DNA from: Clostridium sp.
Lineage (GTDB): Bacteria; Bacillota; Clostridia; Clostridiales; Clostridiaceae
Assembly: GCA_029851835.1 (NCBI GenBank)
Contig: JARKVD010000017.1
Span: 124,001 to 188,000 of the forward strand
Reading direction: 5' to 3'
Length of the DNA stretch: 64,000 bases
Numbering within the stretch: the first letter of the stretch is position 1; every line of letters begins with the position of its first letter. The position numbers and the translations under genes are program-made. The notes beneath the pieces are model-generated. The model was not told the origin of the DNA, ran no database searches, and saw nothing but the letters and a program-made list of their open reading frames with translations. Below are positions 22,796 to 32,875 of the stretch, in pieces.

Positions 22796-23651
22796 TCCTT
22801 TTTTCCTTATCAGGTACCTCTAATGAAATAGGACCTAATTTACCCCCTCTAAATTCATCTAACAGCATCACTGCTACCCTATTATAATCTATGTTGCCTC
22901 CTGAAATTATAGCACCCCTTTTCCTTGCTATTGCATCTAAATTATCAAGAGGATTCTCTGCTAATTCCTTCAACTTATATCTTTCAGTTAATCTGCCACT
23001 ATGGGTGTTTTGAAGTCTCTCAACTAATTTTAAAGCTAATTCTTCAATATCCATTATTTCATCTTTAATAGCTCCAGTAAAAGCTAAATTTAGCCCTACA
23101 GTTTCATCTTCAAACTTTGGCCATAAAACTCCTGGAGTATCCATCATCTCTATACCTACTTTAGTTTTTATCCATTGTTTACTCTTTGTTACACCTGGTC
23201 TATCCCCTGTTTTTGCTATATTATTTCTAGCCATTTTATTTATAAATGTGGACTTACCAACATTAGGTATACCTACTACCATTACTCTTGTGATAATGTT
23301 TACCACACCTTTAGCTCTCATTCTATCATGTTTTTCTTTTAGTAATTCATCTAAAGCTGGCTTTATTTTATTAAGACCTGCTCCTGTGATGCAATTAACA
23401 GAAAGTACTCTTGTATTTTCGTTAGATAAGCTTTTTACCCACTGCTTAGTTACCCCCGCTTCACTAAGATCGCTTTTGTTAAACAAAATCAATCTTGGTT
23501 TACCACTACAAATTTCTTCAATATTAGGGTTAGAGCTTGAGTATGCAATTCTAGCGTCTCTTATTTCTATAACAGCATCAACTAGCTTTAAGTTTTCTTT
23601 TATCTCTCTTCGGGTTTTGGCCATATGACCAGGAAACCAGTTTATACTCAT
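22788..23651 (-). CDS. rbgA: Ribosome biogenesis GTPase RbgA/YlqF
   Basis: MSINWFPGHMAKTRREI; VVGIPNVGKSTFINKM. Confidence 0.95.
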   Translation of the reverse strand: MSINWFPGHMAKTRREIKENLKLVDAVIEIRDARIAYSSSNPNIEEICSGKPRLILFNKSDLSEAGVTKQWVKSLSNENTRVLSVNCITGAGLNKIKPALDELLKEKHDRMRAKGVVNIITRVMVVGIPNVGKSTFINKMARNNIAKTGDRPGVTKSKQWIKTKVGIEMMDTPGVLWPKFEDETVGLNLAFTGAIKDEIMDIEELALKLVERLQNTHSGRLTERYKLKELAENPLDNLDAIARKRGAIISGGNIDYNRVAVMLLDEFRGGKLGPISLEVPDKEKRNE

Positions 23652-23730
23652 ATTCTTCACTCCTGTATTTTAATTTTAAATTATGGTTCTTTACTAATAT
23701 TCTTATATTAAAATGTTATTATAATAAAAA

Positions 23731-23752
23731 AAGGGACCTAACAGTCCCATTT
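23731..23752 (-). terminator. Intrinsic terminator after rplS
   Basis: Minus strand AAAATGGGACTGTTAGGTCCCTTTTTTTA. Confidence 0.85.
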
Positions 23753-23754
23753 TC

Positions 23755-24099
23755 TTACATTCTCTCTTTAACTTTAGCAGCTTTACCTACTCTGTCTCTT
23801 AAGTAGTAAAGTTTAGCTCTTCTAACTTTACCTTTTCTTACAACTTCAACTTTTTCTATAACTGGAGAGTTAACAGGGAAAGTCTTTTCAACACCAACAC
23901 CTGATGTAAATCTTCTTACTGTGAAAGTCTCTCTAGCTCCGCCGTTTTGTCTCTTAAGAACAGTTCCTTCGAAAACCTGAACTCTCTCTTTGCTACCCTC
24001 TTTAATTTTGATGTGAACTTTAACTGTATCTCCAACTTGGAACTCAGGTAAGTCATTTCTTAATTGTTCTGCTTCTATAGCTTTTATTATATCTAACAT
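23755..24099 (-). CDS. rplS: 50S ribosomal protein L19
   Basis: [44 protein letters not shown]. Confidence 0.98.
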   Translation of the reverse strand: MLDIIKAIEAEQLRNDLPEFQVGDTVKVHIKIKEGSKERVQVFEGTVLKRQNGGARETFTVRRFTSGVGVEKTFPVNSPVIEKVEVVRKGKVRRAKLYYLRDRVGKAAKVKERM

Positions 24100-24119
24100 T
24101 GTGCATTCCCTCCTAAATT

Positions 24120-24179
24120 TTATTATGACGTTCTTAACACACTTCGTGACAGAGGACCGCCCGTACTAGCACAATCCTC
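24120..24179 (-). promoter_or_regulatory. rplS 5' leader, candidate L19-type r-protein leader RNA
   Basis: Minus strand GAGGA-uugugcuaguacgggcgg-UCCUC stem plus CAC-GAA-GTG hairpin between promoter and rplS RBS. Confidence 0.5.
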
Positions 24180-24208
24180 ATTCTAACATAGTTAATTGCA
24201 TTTTGCAA
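24180..24208 (-). promoter_or_regulatory. Promoter for rplS
   Basis: Minus strand TTGCAA-N17-TAGAAT. Confidence 0.65.
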
Positions 24209-24284
24209 CATTATTTATTATTTAATATTAGATCAAATCTTTAATTGTTTTTTAATTTAAAATCAATTTTCTTATAAATAAAAC

Positions 24285-25004
24285 TTACTTTTTAAAATGT
24301 TTTTCTAAAAGTTTTTTGTCTTCTTTTGTCAGTTCAATTTTTTTATATAAGTCTGCTCTTCTGTCTTTTGTTATAAGAAGTGATTGAAGTCTTCTCCATT
24401 TTCTTATATTTTCATGATGTCCAGAAATAAGCACACTAGGAACTTCCTCCCCCTCAAACTCAAAAGGTCTTGTATATTGAGGGTATTCTAAAAGTCCATC
24501 ATAGAAGGATTCCTCCTGAAAGCTTTCATCACAGGATAGAACTCCAGGAATCATTCTTGCAATACTATCTATGACAGGTATACATGCCATTTCTCCACCA
24601 GTAAGTACAAAATCCCCAAGAGATAACTCCATATCAATGTATTTAAAACATCTTTCATCAATACCTTCGTAATGTCCACACAAAAATACAAGTTCTTTCT
24701 CCTTAGCAAGTTCCTTACACAGCTCTTGATTTAAGGTTTTCCCTCTTGGACCTAAAAATATAACTTTCCCCTTGTTAGTTTCTTTAATATGACGTATAGC
24801 ATCAACTATGGGTTGTGGAGCCATAACCATTCCAGCACCACCACCATAGGGATAATCATCAACCTTCTTATGTTTATTAGTAGTAAAATCTCTTATATTA
24901 GTAGCTTTTATACTAAGAATGCCCTTTTCCATAGCATTACCGATAATACTATGATTAAAGATATTAAACATCTCCGGAAACAAAGTTAAAATATCAATCT
25001 TCAT
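24285..25004 (-). CDS. trmD: tRNA (guanine-N1)-methyltransferase
   Basis: [32 protein letters not shown]. Confidence 0.97.
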   Translation of the reverse strand: MKIDILTLFPEMFNIFNHSIIGNAMEKGILSIKATNIRDFTTNKHKKVDDYPYGGGAGMVMAPQPIVDAIRHIKETNKGKVIFLGPRGKTLNQELCKELAKEKELVFLCGHYEGIDERCFKYIDMELSLGDFVLTGGEMACIPVIDSIARMIPGVLSCDESFQEESFYDGLLEYPQYTRPFEFEGEEVPSVLISGHHENIRKWRRLQSLLITKDRRADLYKKIELTKEDKKLLEKHFKK

Positions 25005-25501
25005 TACTCAGACCATACCTTTACTGGTTTAATAACAATTTTATTATTTTCTATATCAACTTCTTCAACAATAGTTTTTAAAGCTGGAATAAGTACTTCC
25101 TTCTTACCTGGACCTTTTACCCAGTAAACATCGTTACTTCCTGTTTCTATAACATCATAAACCTTTCCAAGCTCTTCACCATCTGTATCATAAACTACAC
25201 AGTCTAATAAGTCTGCTATATAATAGCAGCCTTCCTCTAACTCCATAGCATCTTCTCTTCTCACTTCAAGGTATTTATTTCTATAATCTTCTGCTTGATC
25301 CATAGTGTCTACACCTTCAAGTTTTAATATTGCTCTATCACTTTGAAGCTTAACTGAAGTTATTGCAACTTCCTTTCCATCTATTAAAACCTTATCTAGT
25401 TCTTTAAATCTTTCTAAACTATCTGTTAAAGATAAAACCTTCACTTCCCCTCTCACACCGTGAGGCTTAGTAATTTGTCCAATGCTTATAAATTCCTTCA
25501 T
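25004..25501 (-). CDS. rimM: Ribosome maturation factor RimM
   Basis: [27 protein letters not shown]. Confidence 0.95.
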   Translation of the reverse strand: MKEFISIGQITKPHGVRGEVKVLSLTDSLERFKELDKVLIDGKEVAITSVKLQSDRAILKLEGVDTMDQAEDYRNKYLEVRREDAMELEEGCYYIADLLDCVVYDTDGEELGKVYDVIETGSNDVYWVKGPGKKEVLIPALKTIVEEVDIENNKIVIKPVKVWSE

Positions 25502-25614
25502 TTTAATACTCCTTATTCTCACATTTGTATTATTGACTAATTGGAACATTTTATAACACTTTGCAATCCTTTAGTCTTACACTTTGCTATTAATTCCTTT
25601 TATGTGTAATTTAT

Positions 25615-25715
25615 ATATAAGTGAACAGCAAAATCTGTAATTGGGTTTATGTAAACTTAAGTGAGAGTCTAAAAGTGATGCTCCCCACTTCCTCAATGTT
25701 CATTTTATGTAATGT
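25615..25715 (+). repeat. Degenerate copy of the dispersed spacer repeat
   Basis: aagtgaacagcaaaatctgtaattgggtttatgtaaacttaag resembles the 58922 unit aagtgaacatccaaatctttgatttggataatgtgaactta. Confidence 0.4.
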
Positions 25716-25870
25716 CCCCCAAACTTACTCAATGTAGTACTTCTTTCATGAAATAAATAGAAGTATCCTTCTACAAAGGACTTTATACAAACTCTTTTTT
25801 GTTCACTAGAATTAACTACTTAATTATATTACCCTTTAATTCATTTCTAGTAAAGACCAATATAAAAAAA

Positions 25871-25896
25871 TAAGAGTTAGGTTACCCTAACTCTTA
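25871..25896 (-). terminator. Intrinsic terminator overlapping the khpA stop codon
   Basis: TAAGAGTTAGGGTAACCTAACTCTTA then TTTTTTTATA on minus strand. Confidence 0.85.
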
Positions 25897-26121
25897 TACT
25901 ATTTCAACAACAACTCTCTTGTTTTCCTTGATAGCTGCTGCTTTTATTACAGTTCTAATAGACTTAGCTATTCTTCCCTGCTTTCCAATTACTTTTCCCA
26001 TATCCTCTTGAGCAACCTTTAATTCTAGAATTATAGAATGCTCTCCAGAAACTTCTTTTACCTCTACGGCACTTGGGTTATCAACTAAAGACTGAGCAAT
26101 AATTGTAAGTAATTCCTTCAT
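25894..26121 (-). CDS. khpA: KH-domain RNA-binding protein (KhpA/YlqC)
   Basis: QEDMGKVIGKQGRIAKSIRTVIKAAA; start after GGAGGCGCAATCC. Confidence 0.92.
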   Translation of the reverse strand: MKELLTIIAQSLVDNPSAVEVKEVSGEHSIILELKVAQEDMGKVIGKQGRIAKSIRTVIKAAAIKENKRVVVEIV

Positions 26122-26149
26122 GGATTGCGCCTCCAATCACTAAACTTTC

Positions 26150-26392
26150 CTATTTTATTCCTGCGTTGTTGAAAAGTCTCTTAACTGTGTCTGTTGGTTG
26201 AGCTCCATTTTGTATCCACTTAGCTGCTTTATCTGCATCGATTTTAACAGTAACTGGCTCAGTAGTTGGGTTGTAGTATCCAATCTCTTCAACGAATCTT
26301 CCATCTCTTGGAGATCTTGAATCAGCAACAACTATTCTGTAGAAAGGAGCTTTTTTAGCACCCATTCTTCTTAATCTGATTTTAACTGCCAT
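26150..26392 (-). CDS. rpsP: 30S ribosomal protein S16
   Basis: [33 protein letters not shown]. Confidence 0.98.
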   Translation of the reverse strand: MAVKIRLRRMGAKKAPFYRIVVADSRSPRDGRFVEEIGYYNPTTEPVTVKIDADKAAKWIQNGAQPTDTVKRLFNNAGIK

Positions 26393-26430
26393 TTGTATTT
26401 CACCTCCTTCAAAGGATAATGTATATTAAA

Positions 26431-27801
26431 CTAGAATGGTAATTTTCCGAATAAACCTTTTTTAGCCATTTTGCCAAACTTTCCGCCTTTTCCAGTCATA
26501 CCCTTCATTTGTTTCATCATTTTTTTCATCATTTCAAAATCTTTTAAAACTTTATTTACGGCTTGAATTGTAGAACCTGATCCATCAGCAATTCTCTTCT
26601 TTCTAGAAGGAGAATTGGAAACAATAGATGGATTTCTTCTTTCTTTTATAGTCATCGAATGAACTATTGCTTCAATCTTAGCCATCTGTTTTTCACCTTG
26701 TGAGAAATCAATACCTTGAAGTTCTTTTGTATTCATTCCAGGCATCATTTCCATGATTTTCCCCATTGGTCCAAGATTTTTCATCTGATTCATAGCTTCT
26801 AAAAAATCCTCAAGATTAAACTCTTGATTCATCATTCTATTTCCTAGCTCTGCAGCTTTTTCTTCATCAATGGCTGCTTGAGCTTTTTCAATCAGTGAAA
26901 GCACATCTCCCATTCCAAGAATTCTCGATGCCATTCTTTCCGGGTGGAATACTTCTAGATCAGACATTTTCTCTCCCATACCGGCATATTTAATTGGCTT
27001 TCCTGTGATAGCTTTAATAGAAAGAGCAGCTCCCCCTCTAGTATCACCATCCAGCTTTGTAACAACAACTCCTGTAATATCTAAAGCATTGTTAAAGCTT
27101 TCTGCTACATTAACAGCATCTTGACCTGTCATAGCATCTACTACTAATAATATCTCCTTAGGAGTTATTGCTGCTTTAATATCCTCCAGCTCTCCCATAA
27201 GAGTTTCATCTATATGTAATCTTCCTGCTGTATCCACAATCACCACATTACAGCCATTGCTTTTTGCATGCTCAATTGAAGCTTTTGCAATATCCACAGG
27301 ACTATTTTTATCTCCCATTGTGAACACTGGAACGTCAATTGACTTTCCAACCACCTGAAGCTGTTTTATCGCTGCCGGTCTATAAACATCACAAGCAACT
27401 AAAAGCGGCTTCTTATTGTTTTTTCTTAGGTTAAGGGCAAGTTTTCCTGCCATGGTAGTTTTACCTGCTCCTTGCAGTCCAACTAACATTATCATAGTAA
27501 TTCCATTATTAACAAACTCTATTTGTTTATCTGTAGTTCCCATAAGTTCAGTTAATTCATCATTAACTATCTTAACTACCTGCTGTCCAGGAGTTAAGCT
27601 TTCCATAACCTCATCTCCTAGGCACTTTTCACTTACAGACTTAACAAAGTTCTTAACAACTTTATAGTTTACATCAGCTTCTAAAAGAGCAAGTTTTACC
27701 TCTCTCATAGCCTCTTTGATGTCTTTTTCTGAAAGCTTTCCTTTACCTTTTAGCTTTTTAATGGTATCTTGTAATTTCGAAGCTAATCCTTCAAAAGCCA
27801 T
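26431..27801 (-). CDS. ffh: Signal recognition particle protein Ffh
   Basis: GLQGAGKTTMAGKLA; Met-rich C-terminal M domain. Confidence 0.98.
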   Translation of the reverse strand: MAFEGLASKLQDTIKKLKGKGKLSEKDIKEAMREVKLALLEADVNYKVVKNFVKSVSEKCLGDEVMESLTPGQQVVKIVNDELTELMGTTDKQIEFVNNGITMIMLVGLQGAGKTTMAGKLALNLRKNNKKPLLVACDVYRPAAIKQLQVVGKSIDVPVFTMGDKNSPVDIAKASIEHAKSNGCNVVIVDTAGRLHIDETLMGELEDIKAAITPKEILLVVDAMTGQDAVNVAESFNNALDITGVVVTKLDGDTRGGAALSIKAITGKPIKYAGMGEKMSDLEVFHPERMASRILGMGDVLSLIEKAQAAIDEEKAAELGNRMMNQEFNLEDFLEAMNQMKNLGPMGKIMEMMPGMNTKELQGIDFSQGEKQMAKIEAIVHSMTIKERRNPSIVSNSPSRKKRIADGSGSTIQAVNKVLKDFEMMKKMMKQMKGMTGKGGKFGKMAKKGLFGKLPF

Positions 27802-27812
27802 GTCAAAACCTC

Positions 27813-28160
27813 CTATATATCATTCTCTATGTTTTCAATTATAAGTGTTATTGTTTCCTTTTCTTCTAGCTTTGAAACAATATTCTGTAACTGCTTTAAC
27901 TTGTCAATAATCTTTATCTTAGAGCTTTCTATAGATGAAGTTTTTTCCATTAAGTGAAGTTTGCTTTCATATTCTTCTAAAAGATGACCGCATCTTTTAA
28001 TTAAATCATGAATTGCCTGTCTGCTAGTGTTATTTAGCTCTGCAATCTCTGCCAAAGATAAATCTTCATTATAATATAAATCCATAATGTTTCTTTGTTT
28101 CTCTGTCAGTAATCTGCTATAAAACTCTAGTAAAATTGATATTTCAACTCTTTTTTCCAT
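27813..28160 (-). CDS. ylxM: YlxM family putative DNA-binding protein
   Basis: [40 protein letters not shown]; next to ffh. Confidence 0.92.
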   Translation of the reverse strand: MEKRVEISILLEFYSRLLTEKQRNIMDLYYNEDLSLAEIAELNNTSRQAIHDLIKRCGHLLEEYESKLHLMEKTSSIESSKIKIIDKLKQLQNIVSKLEEKETITLIIENIENDI

Positions 28161-28184
28161 ATGATCACCTAACTCACAAAAACT

Positions 28185-28213
28185 ATATTAACAAATTAAA
28201 GTATGACTGTCAA
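28185..28213 (-). promoter_or_regulatory. Promoter for ylxM-ffh
   Basis: Minus strand TTGACA-N17-TAATAT. Confidence 0.75.
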
Positions 28214-28251
28214 GTATTTTTACTTAACAGTCAAGTTTTTTTACTTTACAC

Positions 28252-29163
28252 CTAAAATAGCGCTTCTACAAACTCTCTTGAGTTGAATTCCTGAAGATCA
28301 TCTATTCCTTCTCCCACTCCAATATATCTTACAGGAATGTTTAAAGTATGCTTAATTGATATAACTATTCCACCCTTTGCAGTTCCATCTAATTTAGTTA
28401 GAATTATTCCGTCAATAGGACAAACTTCCATAAACTGCTTAGCTTGGATAACAGCATTCTGACCTGTAGTAGCATCAAGTACTAATAAAGTTTCCTTCTT
28501 AGCTTCTTCAAACTCTCTATCTATTACCCTATTTATTTTCCCAAGCTCATCCATAAGGTTCTTTTTGTTGTGAAGTCTTCCTGCTGTATCACAAAGTAGC
28601 ACATCTGTTTTTCTAGCCTTTGCCGCTTGAACAGCATCATAAACAACCGCTGCCGGATCAGAACCCTCTTGATGCTTTACTATATCAACATTAGCCCTTT
28701 TGCTCCAAACCTCAAGCTGATCAATAGCAGCAGCTCTAAAAGTATCTGCTGCTGCAAGAAGAACTTTATGATTGCTTTCCTTAATTCTAGCCGCCATCTT
28801 TCCGATAGAAGTTGTTTTTCCAACTCCATTAACCCCTATAATTAATCTAACCTCTGGAGTATGCTCTGGAACGATAGATGTTTCATAATCACCCATCATT
28901 TCCATGATTATTTCTTTCATAGCAGGAAGTATGTTATCCGGCTCACTTATTCTTTCAGAAATAACCTTTTTTCTTAATCTTTCAATTATCTCTACTGAAG
29001 TCTCAACGCCGATATCACTTGTAATTAGAATTTCTTCTAGCTCTTCATATAAATCTTCATCAATCTCTACTGCAAGCTTTAGTACTTGAGTTACAGCATC
29101 ATTTATTGTATTTCTAGTCTTTGTTAATCCATCTTTTATTTTATCAAAAAACTTACCAAACAT
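28252..29163 (-). CDS. ftsY: SRP receptor FtsY
   Basis: GVNGVGKTTSIGKMA; DTAGRLHNKKNLMDEL. Confidence 0.98.
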   Translation of the reverse strand: MFGKFFDKIKDGLTKTRNTINDAVTQVLKLAVEIDEDLYEELEEILITSDIGVETSVEIIERLRKKVISERISEPDNILPAMKEIIMEMMGDYETSIVPEHTPEVRLIIGVNGVGKTTSIGKMAARIKESNHKVLLAAADTFRAAAIDQLEVWSKRANVDIVKHQEGSDPAAVVYDAVQAAKARKTDVLLCDTAGRLHNKKNLMDELGKINRVIDREFEEAKKETLLVLDATTGQNAVIQAKQFMEVCPIDGIILTKLDGTAKGGIVISIKHTLNIPVRYIGVGEGIDDLQEFNSREFVEALF

Positions 29164-29178
29164 TTTGAACCCTCCTTA

Positions 29179-32100
29179 TTATTTTGTTAATTCTAGGGAT
29201 ACAACCTTTGAAACACCCTTTTCTTCCATGGTTACACCATAAATCATATCACTAGTTTCCATTGTTCCTTTTCTGTGGGTAATTACTATAAACTGCACCT
29301 TCTCTGAGAACTTTTTAAGGAATTCACCATATCTAAGAACATTAGCATCATCAAGAGCCGCTTCAATCTCATCAAGTATACAGAATGGTGTAGGCTTCAT
29401 CTTTAAAATAGCAAATAAAAGAGCAATTGCAGATAAAACCTTCTCTCCTCCTGATAAAAGATTAATATTTTGAAGTTTCTTTCCTGGTGGCTCAACATTT
29501 ATTTCTATTTTACATGTTAACTCATCATCCCCTTGAAGAGTTAAATCAGCGCTTCCACCTTTAAACAGTTCTCTGAAGGTTTCATTAAAGTATTCTCTAA
29601 GCTGCTTAAAATTACTCATAAATACAGTTCTCATTTTTTCTGTCATCTCAGTAATGAAGCTCTCTATTTCCATCTTAGATTCTACTAAATCTTCACGCTG
29701 ACCATTCATAAAGGTATATTTTTCATTGACTTCTTTAAATTCTTCAATTGCACCCAAGTTAACTGTTCCAAGATCACTTATTTTTTTCTTTAAAGCAGTA
29801 ACCTCACCTTTTAGTTTAACAATATCACTATCTTCAACCTTATAACTTAATCCCTCCGCAAAGGTTAAATTATACTCTTCATTAAGCTTTTTAAGGAGAG
29901 CTTCTTCTTCTGCTTCAATCTTAGCTAAAGCAATTTCATTTTTATGGACTTCCTTTTCTAATTTTTCTAACTGAAGATTTATATCCTCAATTTTAGATGT
30001 AATCATAGGAAGCTTTTCTTTAATTTTTATTTTATCTATCTCCGCATCCTCAAAGAATTTTTCGAACTCCTTAAAACTCTCTGTAATGTCCTTAACACTG
30101 CTATGATTATTTTCAATTTCATTTTTCAATGTATCAATGGAGTTTTTAGATTTTATAATTTCTTCTTCATGATTAAGAATTAAATTCCTTTCTTGCTTTA
30201 TAGAATTTTCAATTCTACTCAAATCAGATAGATTATTATTAATCATCTCTTTAACTTTAGCTTTACTAATCTTGATAGTTGTTAGCTCTTCGCGTAACTC
30301 TTCAATATAAGAGTTTTGTCCATTAGTTTTTTCATGAACTTCCTCATACTCACTATTTATTTTAGCCATTTCTTCGCTTAATCTTATCAACTCATCTTCA
30401 GTTTTCTTAAGGTTTTCTTTTAACACTTTAAGCTTCTGATCTTCTTTAGCTAAGCCTTCACTAGCTCTTTTAAGCTCTCGCTTATTTCTTTGTTCCTCTT
30501 CCTCAACCTTAGATATTTCACCATTTATCTTGGTAGTATTAATATTTTCAAAGTGAATTTTATCTCTAAGATCTAGACCTTCATCATCAAATTTTTTTAT
30601 TTCTTCATTTTTTTCTGCAATACTTGATGTTCTTCTTTTAATTACTTCCTTAGCTTCCGTTACCTTTTCAGTAAGTTCTTCAATCTCTCTTTTTCTTCCA
30701 ATAACGTTAGCATTTTTAGCATAGCTACCTCCCGTTAAAGATCCTCCTGGATTAAATACCTCTCCATCTAAAGTAACAATTCTATATTTGTAACCACTTA
30801 TTTTAGAAATATGTAAGCCATTATCCATGGTATCACATACTAAAGTTTTGCCTAAAACCTGATCAACAACACCTTTAAATTTTGCTTCAAACTCAATAAG
30901 TTCACTAGCTATTCCTATATATCCCCTGGCATCTAGAACATTTCTATCAACAGAAATATTCTTTCCTCTCACAATGCTTAAAGGCATAAATGTAGCTCTT
31001 CCTAGCCTATTGCTTTTCAAATAATTAATCAAATTTTTAGCTATATTCTCATCTTTGGTTACAATATTGGAAATACTAGCTCCCATCGCTATCTCAATAG
31101 CCTTCTCTACTCTTTGGGGAACCTTTATTATATCCCCTAAAACAAAGCAATCATCATTAATTTTATAATTCTTACTTTGCTCAATATATTGCATAAGCAG
31201 CTTTACAGATTTATTATATCCTTCATAGGAATGTTCTAAATTCACCAAAGCATTCAACCTAGCTTCATTATTTCCTTGAACCTTAACCATCTCTCTAAGC
31301 TGTCTTTCCATATTCTCAAGTTCATGTCTTGCTTTAATTATCTTTTTTCTATTTTCTTTTATCTGCTCTTCATATTTTTCAACCTTATCATTGGCAGCAG
31401 TCTTCTCTTCTTCTAAATGAGCTTTAGTCTTGGTATTTATAAGAATTGAATTTTTAAAAGTCTGAACATCTAAAATTAATTTTTCAAGACTTTCATCACA
31501 AAGTTCAATGTTATTTTTAAGTATTCCTGCCTCGTTATTTTTAGAATTCATTTCATTATAATACTTAAATTTATCGCTTTCTAAAGCCTTCATTTTTTCA
31601 TTAAATTCAGTTACATTCTGAGCTACCCCAGAAATCTCCTTCTCCTTTAATAATATTTTTTCATCTATATCCTTTTCTTCCTGCTTTAACATCTCTAAGT
31701 TATGCTGCTTACTCTCAAAGGACTTCAACTGCTCCTCAATTATTAAAGATTTCTCTTCACTTTCATTTTTCAATCTATCCATGGTTTCAGTTAAGTGTAT
31801 AATTTTTTCTTCATATAACTTAACTTCTCCAAGAATGGCTTGATGCTGGCTTTGAGCCTCATAGTAAAGTCTTTTCTTTTCATCTACAGCACTATTAATT
31901 TTCTCCAGCTTTTCATTTTTCTCATCTAAAGCAATTTTTAACTGATTTTTTTCACTATTTAAATTTTCTTGAGATAATGTAACAGATTTTATATCTCCAT
32001 TAATCTTATCAATAGTAAACTTAGTTTTCTCGAGAAAATCTATGATAATATTAACTTCTTTAATTTTTATCTGTTCTGAAGCCTCTAAAAAAACCTTTGC

Positions 32101-32733
32101 CTTTTCACAATCCGCTTCTAATGCTGGTAATCTTTCTTCGTAGGTAGAAATTATATCATTAATTCTTAACAGGTTTTGTTCTGTATTTTCAAGTTTTCTC
32201 TCTGCTTCTTCTTTCCTGGTCTTATACTTTACAATTCCAGCGGCTTCTTCTAAAAGCTTTCTTCTATCTTCAGATTTAGCACTAAGAATAGCGTCAATTT
32301 TACCTTGCCCGATAAGAGAATATCCTTCTTTACCGATACCAGTATCCATAAATAAAGCTTGTACATCTTTAAGTCTACATACCGTATTATTAATTAAGTA
32401 TTCACTGTCCCCTGACCTATACAGCCTTCTTGCCACGGTAACTTGAGAATAAGCAATATCCAAATCCGAATCGCTGTTATCTAAGGTTAATGAAACTTGT
32501 GCAAGACCTACTGGTTTTCTATACTGAGTTCCTGCAAAAATAACATCCTCCATCTTATCTCCTCTAAGATTTCTTATGCTCTGCTCTCCAAGAACCCATC
32601 TAACAGCATCTGAAATATTACTTTTTCCACTACCATTAGGTCCTACAACAGCTGTCACCCCTTGCTTAAAAGTTAATTCCGTCTTATCAGCAAAGGATTT
32701 AAAACCTCTTATCTCAATAGATTTTAAAAACAT
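29179..32733 (-). CDS. smc: Chromosome segregation protein SMC
   Basis: 1184 aa; N-terminal GPNGSGKSNI, coiled coils, hinge, C-terminal LSGGEKVLSAIALLFA. Confidence 0.98.
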   Translation of the reverse strand: MFLKSIEIRGFKSFADKTELTFKQGVTAVVGPNGSGKSNISDAVRWVLGEQSIRNLRGDKMEDVIFAGTQYRKPVGLAQVSLTLDNSDSDLDIAYSQVTVARRLYRSGDSEYLINNTVCRLKDVQALFMDTGIGKEGYSLIGQGKIDAILSAKSEDRRKLLEEAAGIVKYKTRKEEAERKLENTEQNLLRINDIISTYEERLPALEADCEKAKVFLEASEQIKIKEVNIIIDFLEKTKFTIDKINGDIKSVTLSQENLNSEKNQLKIALDEKNEKLEKINSAVDEKKRLYYEAQSQHQAILGEVKLYEEKIIHLTETMDRLKNESEEKSLIIEEQLKSFESKQHNLEMLKQEEKDIDEKILLKEKEISGVAQNVTEFNEKMKALESDKFKYYNEMNSKNNEAGILKNNIELCDESLEKLILDVQTFKNSILINTKTKAHLEEEKTAANDKVEKYEEQIKENRKKIIKARHELENMERQLREMVKVQGNNEARLNALVNLEHSYEGYNKSVKLLMQYIEQSKNYKINDDCFVLGDIIKVPQRVEKAIEIAMGASISNIVTKDENIAKNLINYLKSNRLGRATFMPLSIVRGKNISVDRNVLDARGYIGIASELIEFEAKFKGVVDQVLGKTLVCDTMDNGLHISKISGYKYRIVTLDGEVFNPGGSLTGGSYAKNANVIGRKREIEELTEKVTEAKEVIKRRTSSIAEKNEEIKKFDDEGLDLRDKIHFENINTTKINGEISKVEEEEQRNKRELKRASEGLAKEDQKLKVLKENLKKTEDELIRLSEEMAKINSEYEEVHEKTNGQNSYIEELREELTTIKISKAKVKEMINNNLSDLSRIENSIKQERNLILNHEEEIIKSKNSIDTLKNEIENNHSSVKDITESFKEFEKFFEDAEIDKIKIKEKLPMITSKIEDINLQLEKLEKEVHKNEIALAKIEAEEEALLKKLNEEYNLTFAEGLSYKVEDSDIVKLKGEVTALKKKISDLGTVNLGAIEEFKEVNEKYTFMNGQREDLVESKMEIESFITEMTEKMRTVFMSNFKQLREYFNETFRELFKGGSADLTLQGDDELTCKIEINVEPPGKKLQNINLLSGGEKVLSAIALLFAILKMKPTPFCILDEIEAALDDANVLRYGEFLKKFSEKVQFIVITHRKGTMETSDMIYGVTMEEKGVSKVVSLELTK

Positions 32734-32746
32734 TTATTTTTCACTC

Positions 32747-32854
32747 CTACATGCCAAAGATAATAGGGATAACAATAGTAAAAAATAAAGCACCACAAAC
32801 TACTGCCGCTAAAATTCTAGTATACATTTCCCTTTTTTTCTTTGTTGTTTTCAT
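32747..32854 (-). CDS. Untracked 35-aa single-TM peptide MKTTKKKREMYTRILAAVVCGALFFTIVIPIIFGM
   Basis: ATG start, GGAGT RBS, basic N-terminus plus hydrophobic segment; fills the gap between the radical SAM gene and smc. Confidence 0.65.
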   Translation of the reverse strand: MKTTKKKREMYTRILAAVVCGALFFTIVIPIIFGM

Positions 32855-32875
32855 AATATCACTCCTATATTAGTG

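Noticed and set aside
25690-25747. Short ORF MNIEEVGSITFRLSLKFT on the minus strand in the khpA-rimM spacer
   Set aside because: No clear RBS, only 18 codons, and it lies in apparently decayed repeat sequence.
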